From positions 250,485 through 312,484 of the forward strand of contig NW_019774158.1 of assembly GCF_001039355.2 (NCBI RefSeq): DNA of 62,000 bases, written 5' to 3'. Position 1 is the first letter of the stretch; every line of letters starts with the position of its first letter. The stretch comes from Lingula anatina (lineage: Eukaryota > Brachiopoda > Lingulata > Lingulida > Lingulidae). The translations under genes were made by a program, and so were the position numbers. Positions 1 through 11,889 of the stretch are shown piece after piece. The notes beneath the pieces were generated by a model. It ran no database searches and was not told the DNA's origin. It saw only the letters and a list, made by a program, of their open reading frames with translations.

Positions 1-587
1 CACTGGCGAGTCTGATGTTGAACTTAGGGCTACCGAGTCAGTTGTTGAACCAATCACTGAGGAGTCTAATGTTGAACTAAACACTGCTGAATCAAGCGCT
101 ATCGAGTCTGACGTTGAACTTAACACTGCCGTGCCTGATGTTGAACTAAACACTGGTGAGTCTGTTGTTGAACTTAGGGCTACCGAGTCTGTTGTTGAAC
201 TAAATACTGCCGAGTCTGATGTTGAACTAAACACTGGCGAGTCTGTTGTTGAACCAACTATCGAATCTGATGCCGAAGTAACGACTGCTGAGTCTGTTGT
301 TAAATCAGAGGCTATAGAAACTGAGTCTGACGCTGAAGTGACGACTGCTGAGTCTGTTGTTGAACTTAACACTGCAGAGTTTGTAACTGGTGAACTAAAG
401 ACTGCTGTGTCTGTTGTTAAGCTTAACAATTCTGACCCTGTTGTTGTACCAGGAACTACCGAGTCAGACGCTGAACTAGATACTGCTGAGTCTGTGGCTG
501 TGATAGAGAGAGCGGAATCTGAGGCCGAATTTAATACCGTGCTGACAGCTGTTTCACTGGTTACACTTGATCCCACTAATCCAGGAG
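1..587 (-). CDS. Ser/Asp-rich repeat exon, first version (5' part of exon, runs off window)
   Basis: The minus strand is open from 587 to the window edge: I read every triplet of this frame and found no stop. It begins after a TTGTAG acceptor-like site at 588-593, in the same place as in the second version (14754). It encodes about 195 residues of 9-residue repeats rich in Ser, Thr, Asp and Val, and is the counterpart of 14168-14754. The two versions differ by scattered substitutions without frameshift. No family is recognised. The composition fits a secreted phosphorylatable or mucin-like matrix protein (inference). A plus-strand frame over the same DNA is also open from 131 to 613, but it is interrupted by stops in the fuller version, so the minus frame is preferred. 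Confidence 0.5.
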
Positions 588-2130
588 CTACAACGAAGTA
601 TCAAAAATTCTAATAACAAATATGAAATAATCGCTTTTTTGGACACGTTACAAATTCAATGCACATGAATTTTATTTTGTTGACATACTTCGAATTCTAC
701 GCCATGCGCAATACAATCATCAAATATCTGATAAATATGATATTTGCATGAAACTTATTCATGAAAGACCTCTTACGTCTTTTACCATTCAATAATTGAA
801 TTCTATTTCCTATATTTGTCAATTCTTCCGTATACAACTTTCGTTTATGCGACAAATTAATTGTTCAAATTTTATTAACATGGTTTGGATCAAGTTGGAA
901 ATAAATCAAAGTCATACAACAATTTGTTATTGAGGCAATACATAGGCCTACACAAAGTTAGTGATTTAAAGTGAGTACCCTTGACCCGTCGGTCGTCACT
1001 ACAGGGTTACGTGAATAACAATGTTTTTTTTAATTAATTTTCCAAATGTTTTGCTCACATTTGTCAAACAGTAACGAGGATCACATATAATCTTATAGCA
1101 AGCTTAAGCATGCCATAGGCCCAGTGCAGGATGTACGGCTTGCTCTCAATTTCTTTTTCACCTGACCTGATTAGCGTTAAACTTTTCTATGGCAAAAATG
1201 AAAAACCTTGGATATTTCTACACTATTCTTTCAATCAACCTGGTATACCATACACAAAAACTTTGAAAAAATTATAACAGGAATTTGTACCATGTTTAGT
1301 CTTTTTAAGGTCTACTCGAAAAAGCGACTTTCTTCTTTAAGGAAAAATGATAGTATATCTTTACATACCTATGACACACAACAGTGTCAGCAGAAGGACC
1401 CTCTTCCATGGCCGAATATCGGGCTGTGTTCTCGAGGCCATTTTGTTTCAGATGTTTGGCAATTCTCACTTATTTTCTAGTTGCCGCCATCGAAATAGCT
1501 AGAAAGAATAAAAATGTTCTTTAGGATTTATGCCTGTTGTGCATGCCGCTTTTAATAGCATGGAATAACGCTGTTAGGTGACATAAGAAATGCTGTGATG
1601 TGGTTTGATGTTAACATAGAAATTATAAATCGATGTAAAATATATCAATTATGAGTGTCTTTACAAAATTACATTTTGATTTACCACAAGATATCATTTT
1701 AATGCAGTACTGAATAAAAACTGATCTTGAATCAAATTAAAACTTTAAAAATGCATGCAGTTCGTGGTCTTTATAACAAGGATGAAAAATTAACTGAAAT
1801 GACCTTTCGAAAAATGCCAATTACATAGGATCCCGTTATGAGTTCCTTAAGATTATATTTCCAATAAGCAACCATAAGCTTAAAATCACTACGGTCTTCG
1901 ATAACCTCGATTTACGTGTCTTTTTGGCTTATTTATACGCGAGATATGTATATGTTAAAGTTATTGAAAAGCGTCCCAATTTACAGTGTGCAACAGCGTA
2001 TTGAAAAGTAAAAATCCTGTGGAACCCATAAGAACTTCAAATACGCAAAAATTGACAGGGGCTATAGAACGTGCAACTGACATTGGCGTGTCTCAGGGAG
2101 GACTTACCTGACAAGTACCTTCCCCGACAT

Positions 2131-2681
2131 CAGGCCTACCCAACTACCAGACTCGGCACCTAAGGATCCTGAATTAACCGGTATATCGGACCACACTACC
2201 CGTTTTCAAGGTGTGTGTCAGATCGCATTTCGGAGTATCAGCCAGAACACCGACAGGATGAGCCCTGGCATGCTCGGCTGTCACCTTGATTGGATAGTAA
2301 ACGATTGCCGTAAAATCGCTATATGATTTTAAAACCGGGTGCATAAATTTGAAAGCCACCTACATGCACCTTAGACTGCCACATTAATCTAATACAATGC
2401 AAAAAAGCCCTATCAAAAGTGGTTAAAACATTCAAACCGAATGTCGTAAAGTCCCCATATATCCCCATAGAGACAATAAAATAGAGTACTCTAAAATAAG
2501 AGTACAGTTTAAGGTTGTTCAGCCGAGCGTGGATGAGCCCGCAGTCGTGCTACAAAATTTGTTCTGGGGTATGATACTCCGAAATGCGATCTGACACACA
2601 CCTTGAAAACAGGTAGCGTGGTCCGATATACCGGTTAATTCAGGATCCTTAGGTGCCGAGTCTGGTAGTTGGGTAGGCCTG
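2131..2681. mobile_element. 551-bp MITE with 110-bp terminal inverted repeats and GACAT target duplication
   Basis: The ends 2131-2240 and 2572-2681 are near-perfect inverted repeats (about 110 bp, only a few mismatches) starting CAGGCCTACCCAACTACCAG. The element is bracketed by the direct repeat GACAT at 2126-2130 and 2682-2686. The 331-bp interior has no coding frame of note. The second version of the locus (about 16290) has an unoccupied site reading CCCCAACATGC, so this is an insertion with a visible empty allele. It is a non-autonomous DNA transposon. The superfamily is not assigned. Confidence 0.93.
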
Positions 2682-2946
2682 GACATGCTAGCCTAACAAA
2701 GGTGTGTTATGCGATGGACACAAAATGGACAAGTGACGAAATGTGCGTGTATGAGGGTGATTCATATTGGCTTTGTCACCATAATGTGCTGTAGAACCGT
2801 ATAGAGGTGATACTGTTACAGGCGACATACACGGATGCATAGTAAGATCGGTCACTGGAAGGAGTGGTGGGTTTGCATTATACAGAAGTCGAAAAATTTG
2901 ATAACCTCAATAGAAATGAACGTCGGAACCAAAACACACACACCCT

Positions 2947-2992
2947 TTCTCTCTCTCTCTCTCTTTGTGTGTGTGTGTGTGTGTGTGTGTGT
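2947..2992. repeat. (CT)n(GT)n compound microsatellite
   Basis: A CT run is followed directly by a GT run. The second version at about 16568-16624 has interrupted, different-length tracts. Confidence 0.95.
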
Positions 2993-4025
2993 ACGTAAAC
3001 TGTGAGAAAAAGAGAGAGAAGGTGGGAATATCATCCAGGAAAGCAGATGTTATTAAGATTATCGATAGATATTTTCATTTTTTACATTTAAATTTCCAAG
3101 GCTTTGTCACCAGTTCTAACTGTAAAATTCAGGCTTGCCATTCTTTAACCTGATGCAGGTCGGAATGACTCTTACAGTTCTGTCGACAGGTGATAATTAT
3201 TTAATAACTTCATGGGCGTTACCGTACGTATGGACTGTCTTGAGTTGTCACGTGGGGTTACTCATGCCAAGACACTCCGAACTATGTTTCACAAATGATC
3301 TGAAGCTTTATGCTTTATTTAATGAGATTAGCTAATTACAATCCGAGAAAAATCTATAATAACTCACAAAAATTACAACGCCTAACTAAAAGTTCAGCTT
3401 GTGCCTATAGTGAAATGTGAACGCTTCATGTACAAAACGCACTGTCTCTAGCTTTTTTGCCTCTAGCTTTAAAATGGAAGTACAGAGGGTGCCGAAAATT
3501 AACCATACATTCAACTGAGAGTAACAGCTAATTTGTCACTGGTGGTAATATAAGTATAAGAAACACAGTCTCTCACTTAATAATATAATCATACCATGCT
3601 GAAGGCACTATCCTGAAGGTACAGTTTAGACTAATAGTTAAAACATATTATCATCCAGGCCCGCGAACAGACAGGGATCCATGCGCATGGTAAATCATCT
3701 GACGTAGAGTTGCATATATATGACAAAATATAATGATATACTTACAATTTATAATCGAGCAAATTGTGTGAATATATAATTAACACATCCATCATGTCCC
3801 TGCCCAGTAGTTATACTAGACCATAATTTAAAATACTATCGGTTGCATAAATCAATATTGAAATTTGACAACTTCGTGTTAAATAAGTGATACAAGTAAT
3901 ACCATGTTCAATTGATTATCCATGTGTATCAAACATTCTGATGCTTTTCAGTGTGTGATGATAAGGTTTTCTAGTATATTTTACATTTTTCTTGGTCTGA
4001 AACGACATTCATCGGTATCATTTTC

Positions 4026-4028
<3 letters not shown>

Positions 4029-4069
<41 letters not shown>
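4029..4069. repeat. 41-base poly-A run
   Basis: Pure A tract. The second version (about 17669-17701) is shorter and interrupted by G. Confidence 0.95.
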
Positions 4070-4070
<1 letters not shown>

Positions 4071-5944
4071 ACGCTTTACGTTACTCATACTGATAATACC
4101 TGATCAATTCGTGAAACCACCTACATATTTGAAATTTCATATTTATTCATATCTTAAAGTTGATTTAAAATAGATTGTAGACCTGTGAAAACTTAAGACC
4201 ATGGAAGCCAAATATATAATTCCTATATTCAATGATTTTCATCGTAATGCGTCAGCAATCTTGTTCGAAATCAAATATGCATCAAATCACACCCCAGATT
4301 TTAGCCAGACGACTTTACTTTCCTGCTCAAATTTCAGATGCTTATCAATCTTACTTATAATTGAGAAGTATTCACTGTATAGCTGAATGCGGAAGCAGGC
4401 AACACAGCAAAGATGACATCTATAATTGGACCTTCAAAACGTGATTCGTTTCATGTAGAATCTCCTACGCTTTGTTCGCGTATAAAAAGCTTTGGGTTAC
4501 ATTTTGCACATGCTTTTAGTAGAAAAGTGGCTATTTTCAGTTTGTTACTTCATCACAAGGACAATAAACCTTTACTCCACCCATATCTTTTCTAAGAAGA
4601 CGCTTTGGTCGGCTACTGAGCTTGAACAGGACGAGATCGCCATTGATCTGGCTCATTGTACAGTGACAATAAATACCGTGTTGGTCGGTCATGTATGGGA
4701 TCAATGCTATTGTTCTCTTCTATTTGGGGGTCAAAGTCACAAATGGAGAAGGGTTATTCACATGGGCGTCACTACTCAGTCGGTCTTTCACGAGAAGGAG
4801 GACAGCAACTGTTGATTTTTCTCGCGGGCAAAATAGAAGTTCCTGGTTGCTCGCTGCATTTTCTCCAGTGCAACATTTTGTAGCAAAAGGGTTTCTTAAC
4901 GAAACTGTACAATTTACACCACTTTCGGTAATAATTCAACTCAACCTATTGAACTGCAAAAGCCAAGGTCTTAAACGGACGTTTTCCACGCAGAAAATGT
5001 CTCATCGAGCGATTGCAAATTTGCATTGGTGTTCACTGGTGCACAGCAGTCATGGCCCACCTGCGCCACTCGTCTTTGATATTGGGTAACAGCCGTGCCA
5101 TTTTATATCGTAGCAAGTCAAATATGTGGACACACACTGCGACTTTTTCCTTGCTAGATTTTGTAAATAAAGATTTATCTGATCATCGTGTTAATCCAAC
5201 TCTGAAAATTTAAAGATCAAATAAAAACGTTTATTTTCCTCGCATTAAAATCATTGGAAATGCACTATGATTACGTTGAATTGATTAGATCGGGGCGACA
5301 CGTAGCCTCCCATGATGGAAAATTTTGAATTGTACACTAAATGCATAAAAACATAGAATAAGAATAAAACAGTAAAGGATCAGAATAAGAGAATAAAACA
5401 TGCGCCAAATGGGAATTATTTTAAACGCACATGATTTTTAATATCAGCCGCATATGAAGTGAGAGGTCCGTGCGACAAAATTCCACTGTAGTGCTGTGGT
5501 ATAGGGCCTCATTGATTAACGTTATCCAGTGGCTGTATGTTGGGTAAGAAACAGTGCCACTGTACTCCTCACAGCGGGATTACGTATTTAAACATATTTA
5601 ACAATTACATATATATGTACATATAGCTCTTTTGTGAATCAAAGGTTAAGTCATACGATTAACACAACAGGCCAAAACATTATGTGCAATAGTGCATTCG
5701 CACTTTCTTAGACGTCAGTTTCTGTTGTTTTACAGCCGTACGTGGATAGATTGACTTATATTAAAGATTTTAGAAGGTTTTGTGACATTAAGATAATCTT
5801 GTCTATAACAAGGTAAATCTGCACAATATATAGTTGGACAACTTATTGTACAACATGAAACCTCAGCAATCTTCGTACATAGCACATATTCATAAAATAC
5901 TAATAAGTATATATAAGTATAATTATATGTCTTATAAGTATATA

Positions 5945-6570
5945 ATTATATACTTGAGTGATATACAGGTACATGTATTTCTATTTTTCAATTTATTATA
6001 CATATTGCTACATCACCCCGACACATTTGCTTTGAAACTAACACAAAACAGTCCTACAAGTTCTACCTCTTTTCTAACAGATTTTCTAAAAAAATTTCAG
6101 CAGTCTTCTTTCCAAAATGGAGTTTGCCATTTATGATACACACGTATCATTCAACAAGTGACGACTGAGACATTCATATTAAATTTGGTTTTTCAGTCAC
6201 CGATATTCAAAATAGCTTCGTTTAAGCAAAGTGATACCAGACTGAACTAATCTACACAGAGAAATGTCCACCAAAGGGAACAGACTGATTTAAAAAATGA
6301 GGGTATGAAAGTGATATTCAAGCAGTCGAACTTTTTTTTACTCATTTTACTTATTTTGATACAGCCATACAGTTTTGTCATTTTTGGGGCATAAATGCAT
6401 GGCAAAGCTTACATGAAATATTACGTCTTGTCATGACATTTCAAAATTCGTCACACAATATACAAGGTGTATAGTATACTGGATTTAATTTGATTTCTAC
6501 AGTTATAGATACTGTAAAATAAGTTATCTTTAATGTGTTGTACCACATGGCTACCGTATTAAGCAAAAAT
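5945..6570. other. About 0.6-kb segment present only in the first version
   Basis: Flanking sequence (the CCTCAGCAATCTTCGTACAT side and the ATGTGATCAC side) matches 19460-19580 in the second version, but this stretch has no counterpart there. I found no terminal inverted repeats, poly-A tail or coding frame, so whether it is an insertion here or a deletion there is open. Edges are approximate because they fall in AT-rich sequence. Confidence 0.6.
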
Positions 6571-7711
6571 GAGCGAATATACATGTGATCACAACTATAC
6601 CCTCCCCCCCCCCCTCAAAAATGCTTTCATCTCACGTGGTGACACCCCCACACGAAGCCTTTTTCCTACACATCCTCAATTCTAAGAAAGCTGGTATTTA
6701 TTGTCAACCAAAAAAGGACACGCAGCTGTATATGGTCAATACTCCTTTCGGCGTTTTATTGTTGTCACATATCCACCCAAACTTAGCCCAGCGCATCATA
6801 TTTCAACTTCGATATTGAAAGGAGTTAAAAGATCAGGTGTTCCCCTTTTGTAAAGCAAAGCAAGTGGTATTTAAATTATGTAATACCCAGTTGGGCGCTA
6901 TATAGCTATATATTTCTTCTGCACTTAGGTATGAAACAAGGTACAGCTAGTGCATTTACATTTAACTGCACATGGAGGCTCTACAATGGGATTTAGAAGT
7001 GATATTTATATGTGAATCATTCCCAAAAGTGGCAACGATATTAACTTCATAATGAATAAGATTCTTATGAATAATAAACTATTTTCAAATTCCAAAAAAT
7101 AGGAAGAAAACGGTTATTACTTAATTAAACTATTCCGTCCATATTATAATATATTAGAACGTTCCCTCGCAAGCCTTTAGCATGCTATAATACTGTACAT
7201 GTTAAGGAAAATTGTGTCTGTATTTGAAAAGGTCAATAATTTTGACACATATGTAGTAATTTTTCTTGTAACCTTTTTTATAAGCGTGACAAAAAGATTA
7301 AGTCTGGATAGTGAAGTACATGGTAATTGCTTGAAAGGTATCCGAAAATTTTGTAGAAGAAAAAGGTAGGAAAAGTGGACGGTATTTGGGTGTAGAATAT
7401 GTCCAGGAGGTCCTTACAAAGCACCTGTGTGCCAGTGTCACCCCTCATCCCTTTAATTATACCACCAGCAATACTGTAATAATACGACGGTCATTCTCTT
7501 ACAGCAAGTTAGAGGTTATTGTCCGTTTAATTAGCACCTCTGTCATCATAAGTACAGGTATATATGTACCTGGAGAACAGGTGGGTGTTAAGAGAATATT
7601 TAAACAGTTATTATAATAACAATGCATGAGATTATGGCTGTGGCAGTTGCGGTCTATTTCCGATATCGGAGACAAGGAGAAGTAGGGATCGAGGGAGGGA
7701 TTGTGTGAAGG

Positions 7712-7714
<3 letters not shown>

Positions 7715-7752
<38 letters not shown>
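7715..7752. repeat. (GA)n microsatellite
   Basis: Uninterrupted GA run of about 19 units. The second version near 20757-20788 is shorter and interrupted. Confidence 0.95.
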
Positions 7753-7757
<5 letters not shown>

Positions 7758-8958
7758 TCTCATAATTCACTCCAATGCATAGGGCATATTGCATTCCACA
7801 AAAAAAGTGATTCTCTTTGTTACGTATGTAACATTTACATAATTTGTACTTGCCCCATTATGTTAACTGTTTCATACTATAGTTCCCCAATTATAGGAAG
7901 AAATCAACATAAAAAAATTAATATTAAATTTTTTGTGGAAATGATCCATGCTTAAATTATACTAAAAGTTTTTTCATATGGTCAATTGCAAAATAAATCA
8001 CCCGTGGTCTGAAGAATTTTATTTCCCCTAACCTGGTAAATCTTACTATACATGTAGGATGATCCAACCCATGTATGCATTCATTAACAATATTGCTTTC
8101 TGTTATATACGCACTTCTATGTATAAATATATTAATTATCATCAATAGAAATAATGTATTGCGGAATATGTTGCCTTTTGTAGTATATGGCCACTTTATC
8201 TTCTCTTTTGGACATTGGACATTGACAATTGCCCGGTTTTATAGCTCTTAAATGGAGAAATGGATAGTACATCTTATATATAAGACATTAAACAGACTTA
8301 AGATACTACAATATAAAGACGACACTATTATCAAATGGGCTTAGGTATTTGTGTTTAATTGCGTCTTTAGTCATTGGCGACATCACTGAGTAATACAGAC
8401 TATATACACTCGCGTGGCAATTGATTCTTCAAGATTAATAATACTTGAAACAAACGGATTATACCTTCCAGAATGTAACAGGAAATAACTGTCTATTGCC
8501 TATGGAATCTTAAAGCGATTTGATACAAATTGGCGATTGCATACGTTTGTATCGATTTTCGTTGCTGCGGCACGCCCATTATTAGTGAATCAACCGGCAA
8601 CCCTCACACCGGAAAACTATCCTTTGAAATAAAGGCGCTTAAAATGATCTTACCTTTTTCCTTGCGAAACTTCGTCAAACGTTGCCGCCAATTGCTGCGT
8701 TATATCCCAAAAGATGCAGCAGCTTTTAAAGAACCCGTTTTTTTGACACAGCCTTTCTCTTTCACCTTCTCCAAGATATTATCCCAGACGTCAGTATATA
8801 GCGCGTAACAAGTAATCCTTGGGAATCCCTCTTATAGAGTCGTGCGTATTTGTTATCCGAGTAGTATGGTATATAATAATCCCAAATAACAAAGAAACCA
8901 ACTACAACTGGCCCACAACAAAAAATAATTTAAAAGAAAAGTCGTGATGAATATTTAC

Positions 8959-9165
8959 CTTCCGTGATCACTAGTAATCCTGTAAGAGGTGGGTTCAATT
9001 TGAACTTCACTCTGACCCCGCCCTCGTTAACGCCAAACCACGCGTGCAGTTGACCACTATAGCTCGGCAGAGCCACTGATGATGTAACCACGCTCTGCGT
9101 TAAACTTAACAGTACTAGTACTGGGTTCCACACGTGGAGCGAGGATGATACAGTCCACCCAGGGT
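8959..9165 (-). CDS. Highly conserved candidate exon, first version (possible upstream exon of the Ser/Asp gene)
   Basis: The minus frame includes the stretches SYSGQLHAWFGVNEGG and VKFKLNPPLTGLLVITE and ends at a donor, GAAG|GTAAAT, leaving one base of the last codon. The Ser/Asp exon begins with two bases that complete such a codon, so the two could splice as ITE-A-PGLVGSS. This block is far better conserved between the two versions than the surrounding kilobases. Upstream it has a hydrophobic run (VLVLLSL), but there is no ATG in the frame, so the 5' boundary and the true start are unresolved. A T-run length difference upstream shifts the frame between versions, so coding cannot extend past it. 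No domain family is recognised. Confidence 0.4.
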
Positions 9166-10011
9166 AAAAAAATACCCAGTCACTACCGAAGCGTCCGATG
9201 GTCAGTATGCGGTGACTCCAGTACCTTGTTGACCTCAATATGACCAAGCCCAACCAGCCACTGTTTATTCGAATCAATGCCCGCACTGGCGGCTTATTGT
9301 TACATTAGCTTAATCGAAGCTACCGTGAATAGTGGGTGTGTTTGCCAACGGTTTAAATATACAAGGGGTTGGTCCACCGAGTTTCCAGACTTATTGCTCT
9401 AAAGCAGCATGTCAAATTAGATGTAATAAATATTAATGATAAAAGTGATGATAGTGCGGTTAAAAAGAATAGTGAATGAATTGTTTTTGAATTTTACGTA
9501 CTGCGCTAAAAAACTGTTGTGGAATTCCCACCTATGGTTGAGATTTTATGTGCAGTTTCTTTTTTTTTGTGTGTGTAAAAGTCTAGAACTAGTCTTTTTT
9601 AAAGACTGCAAGCGCTAAAGATTGCTTTAATTTACTTATGAAATAAACTAACGCTCAACATTAATTACAATTCATTTAGTACAGATTTCTGTAACAGAGT
9701 TGTTAATTTTGCAATTTGCATAACGCACGTTTGTTACCCTGCAACATTTATCCGTTTTGTGAGTTATTCTAATAGTTATTCCAATTATTTTTCTTTTCAG
9801 GAAAGAGAAAAGCGTGTAAAAGGGAAATATGTGTGAATGCGCCTATCAATTCTCACATTTCTTATCTGGATCAGCCCGTTTGCATGCCATATCATTACAA
9901 AATAATATCTTTCGCACGATAAGAGACAAAACTGAAGAATTACACAATCGATTACTCTTTGGGTGTATTACAATTCTGCTTATAACAATACTTGAGCGCC
10001 AACGCCCAAAG

Positions 10012-10020
10012 TATAAATAG
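10012..10020 (+). promoter_or_regulatory. TATA-box-like element
   Basis: TATAAATAG lies about 30 bases upstream of an ATG at 10049 and is kept at 23048-23056 in the second version. The downstream frame is not conserved, so any promoter here may serve a non-coding transcript or none at all. Confidence 0.25.
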
Positions 10021-10849
10021 CAAATAAGAAAAGTGGACACCAAGCACAATGCACGCGGTACCTGTTCGATTAGACTATAACAAAAGACGATTTCAGACTC
10101 CTACTAAACAAACACGCGCTGAATGTCCAAGCTGCCGGAGAAAGGTGAAATTACACCTTGAATGTCGTGAAGGGTCCTGCTCTCGTATTACTGAAGATTT
10201 AAGGACTGTACCTGCACTTTGTAAATACGACAACACCCTGCATTGTATTGTTGGTTGTTTATCTTCTGCTTTTTCAGGTCAAGGTTGTTTTTCGTGAATA
10301 CGTTTTCCCTGTACCAGAGTTTTTTTTTTAAATTCGGTTTGCTACTTGTAGCTACAATTAAATTTAGTATTATGGAAAACTGAACGATGCACCAGGCGTT
10401 GGTTTTGCTGGTTGTTGCCCACGATAACCCTTCCGGATTGTCGATGCAGACTATAAACGTCATTTTATGTCTCTTCTAAATAGGAATTTAAGAGAGCCTC
10501 ACAAAACTGAACATTTATTTTGTAAAAGTGTTAATAAATTTTTAAAATATGCCTTAATTGTCAATGATCCTTTTATAGCTGAAGTTACAAAAGTTGATTA
10601 CAAGATTGTAAACAATGTATAATTGTATAAAGACAAATATTCATGGTTTCGCGGGCAAACCATGGTTTAACGAAGGTTGTCAATCAAATTCTGATAGAAA
10701 TAGCATGTATATAAAACGAGAAAAACACACATTTACATATTATAAGTTCGTCTTTATTCTCCATCTAGTTTAACGCAGTGTGCGTGAAATTTCAGTTTAA
10801 ATATACAAGGAAGTTACTTGGCAATCCGTTTCTTGCAATGCAAACCAGC

Positions 10850-10867
10850 CCCCCCCCCCCCCCACCA

Positions 10868-10947
<80 letters not shown>
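10850..10947. repeat. Poly-C run then (TAA)n/(TAAA)n microsatellite
   Basis: A C tract is followed by about 15 TAA units and about 10 AAAT units. The second version (23916-23956) has C-rich and poly-A sequence instead, so this is a length-variable locus. Confidence 0.95.
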
Positions 10948-11385
10948 TTAAAAAATAAAAATAGAAAAATCTTTTTTTATGAAGATAAAAAATGTCCAAG
11001 TATCAGCCAAGTGTTGGGTCCTCTGTCCTACAGTGCACTACATACTGATTAACAGTGACCCCTTGCACAATTTTCACCCTCAGACCTACAGCAAATACAC
11101 CTGTATAATATGTCCTCACCAGTATCACAACAAGAGCTATCCAACTTTTACATCCTGACTGATCCTTTATGGCATACCATGGGTGATAAAAAAAACAAAA
11201 ACAATATTGCACTTTGCTTACACAACAGATATTCTAATTTTAATCAGTCCATTCTCAAGTGCCACCCATACCAACATTATGAATTCATACACATAATTAC
11301 ATCAGTATACAGTGTAAACTATGTCTGTTATATTACAAGGTACAAGAGACCAGCTGTTTGAAAGCATGGAAAAAGGCTGTCAACA

Positions 11386-11862
11386 CTATCTCAAGTCTTC
11401 AGCTGAAAACATGCCCTAAAAAGAGAAAAATAATGGAATTACTAGCATGATCAAAAAGGGGAGACTTTAAAAATATATTAAATTCCGGTTTTCAACCCGT
11501 TTTTTGTACATATACAATATCAGGCACCCTGTAAAAAACAGTTAAACAAAAATTGTCTGACAATACAAATTCAATTTCGACTTTTATTATAAGAATGATG
11601 TGAACAAGAGGAAATTCACTGGAAGAGAACAATGTAAAAGTAAGTGTATAAAACCTCAATTTTGGCTCACATTTACAGATGTGAAGTACAGAACCCTATT
11701 TTTGAATATAAAAAATAAGAAGTGTATTAAAAGAGTTACCCTGGCTCTCCTGAGTATGGAGTCTTTAGCTGGATCATAGGGATGTTCTTTGCTAGGAATC
11801 TCCAACACTGCAGGAATGGGTTGTGTATAGACATCAATGATATGACGGATCATTTCAGCTAT
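11386..11862 (-). CDS. ATP6V1F: V-ATPase subunit F, exons 4-5 only (first version, cut by contig end)
   Basis: Exon 4 is 11740-11862 and exon 5 is 11386-11415. They encode the C-terminal 50 residues, including [15 protein letters not shown] and the ending GMFSAEDLR-stop. The protein matches the complete gene at 24382-26400. Exons 1-3 are missing because the contig stops in the poly-A of intron 3, just before the single n at 11889. This is an assembly truncation, not a pseudogene: splice sites and frame are intact. Confidence 0.9.
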
Positions 11863-11888
11863 CTGAAAAAAAAAAAAAAAAAAAAAAA

Positions 11889-11889
11889 N
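11889..11889. other. Contig join (single n)
   Basis: A one-base ambiguity joins V-ATPase intron 3 of one version directly to the middle of the Ser/Asp exon of the other. The following 13 kb repeats sequence already given from position 1 onward. Confidence 0.9.

Larger units (their letters stand above)
588..8958. other. Non-coding block, first version (probable intron of the Ser/Asp gene)
   Basis: I see no convincing coding exon here. Short frames such as 1208-1480, 4413-4815 and 8530-8808 are not consistently kept in the second version at 14755-22015. The block holds a MITE (2131-2681), a 41-base poly-A run, CT/GT and GA microsatellites, and a stretch of about 0.6 kb near 5945-6570 that is missing from the second version. 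If the exons at 8959 and 587 belong to one minus-strand gene, this is a single intron of about 8.4 kb. Their splice phases allow that. Confidence 0.4.
9166..11385. other. Non-coding block, first version
   Basis: AT-rich sequence matching 22223-24381. It contains a TATA-like box (10012-10020), a C-run followed by TAA/TAAA repeats (10850-10947) and what is probably the 3' UTR of V-ATPase subunit F. A frame starting at 10049 is open here but carries a stop in the second version. I see no supported gene. Confidence 0.5.

Noticed and set aside
131-613. Plus-strand Glu/Val-rich open frame
   Set aside because: It is the antisense of the Ser/Asp exon. The same frame in the fuller version is broken by stops at 12282 and 13302, whereas the minus frame is open throughout.
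8530-8808. Plus frame of 92 codons, and a minus frame reading WDNILEKVKEKGC
   Set aside because: Indels between the versions (near 8742 and 21802) break the frames, so selection for coding is unlikely.
10049-10297. Frame of 82 codons with CPSC and several Cys, downstream of a TATA-like box
   Set aside because: The second version has TAA at the equivalent of the Glu codon before CPSC, and an insertion further on, so the frame is not conserved.
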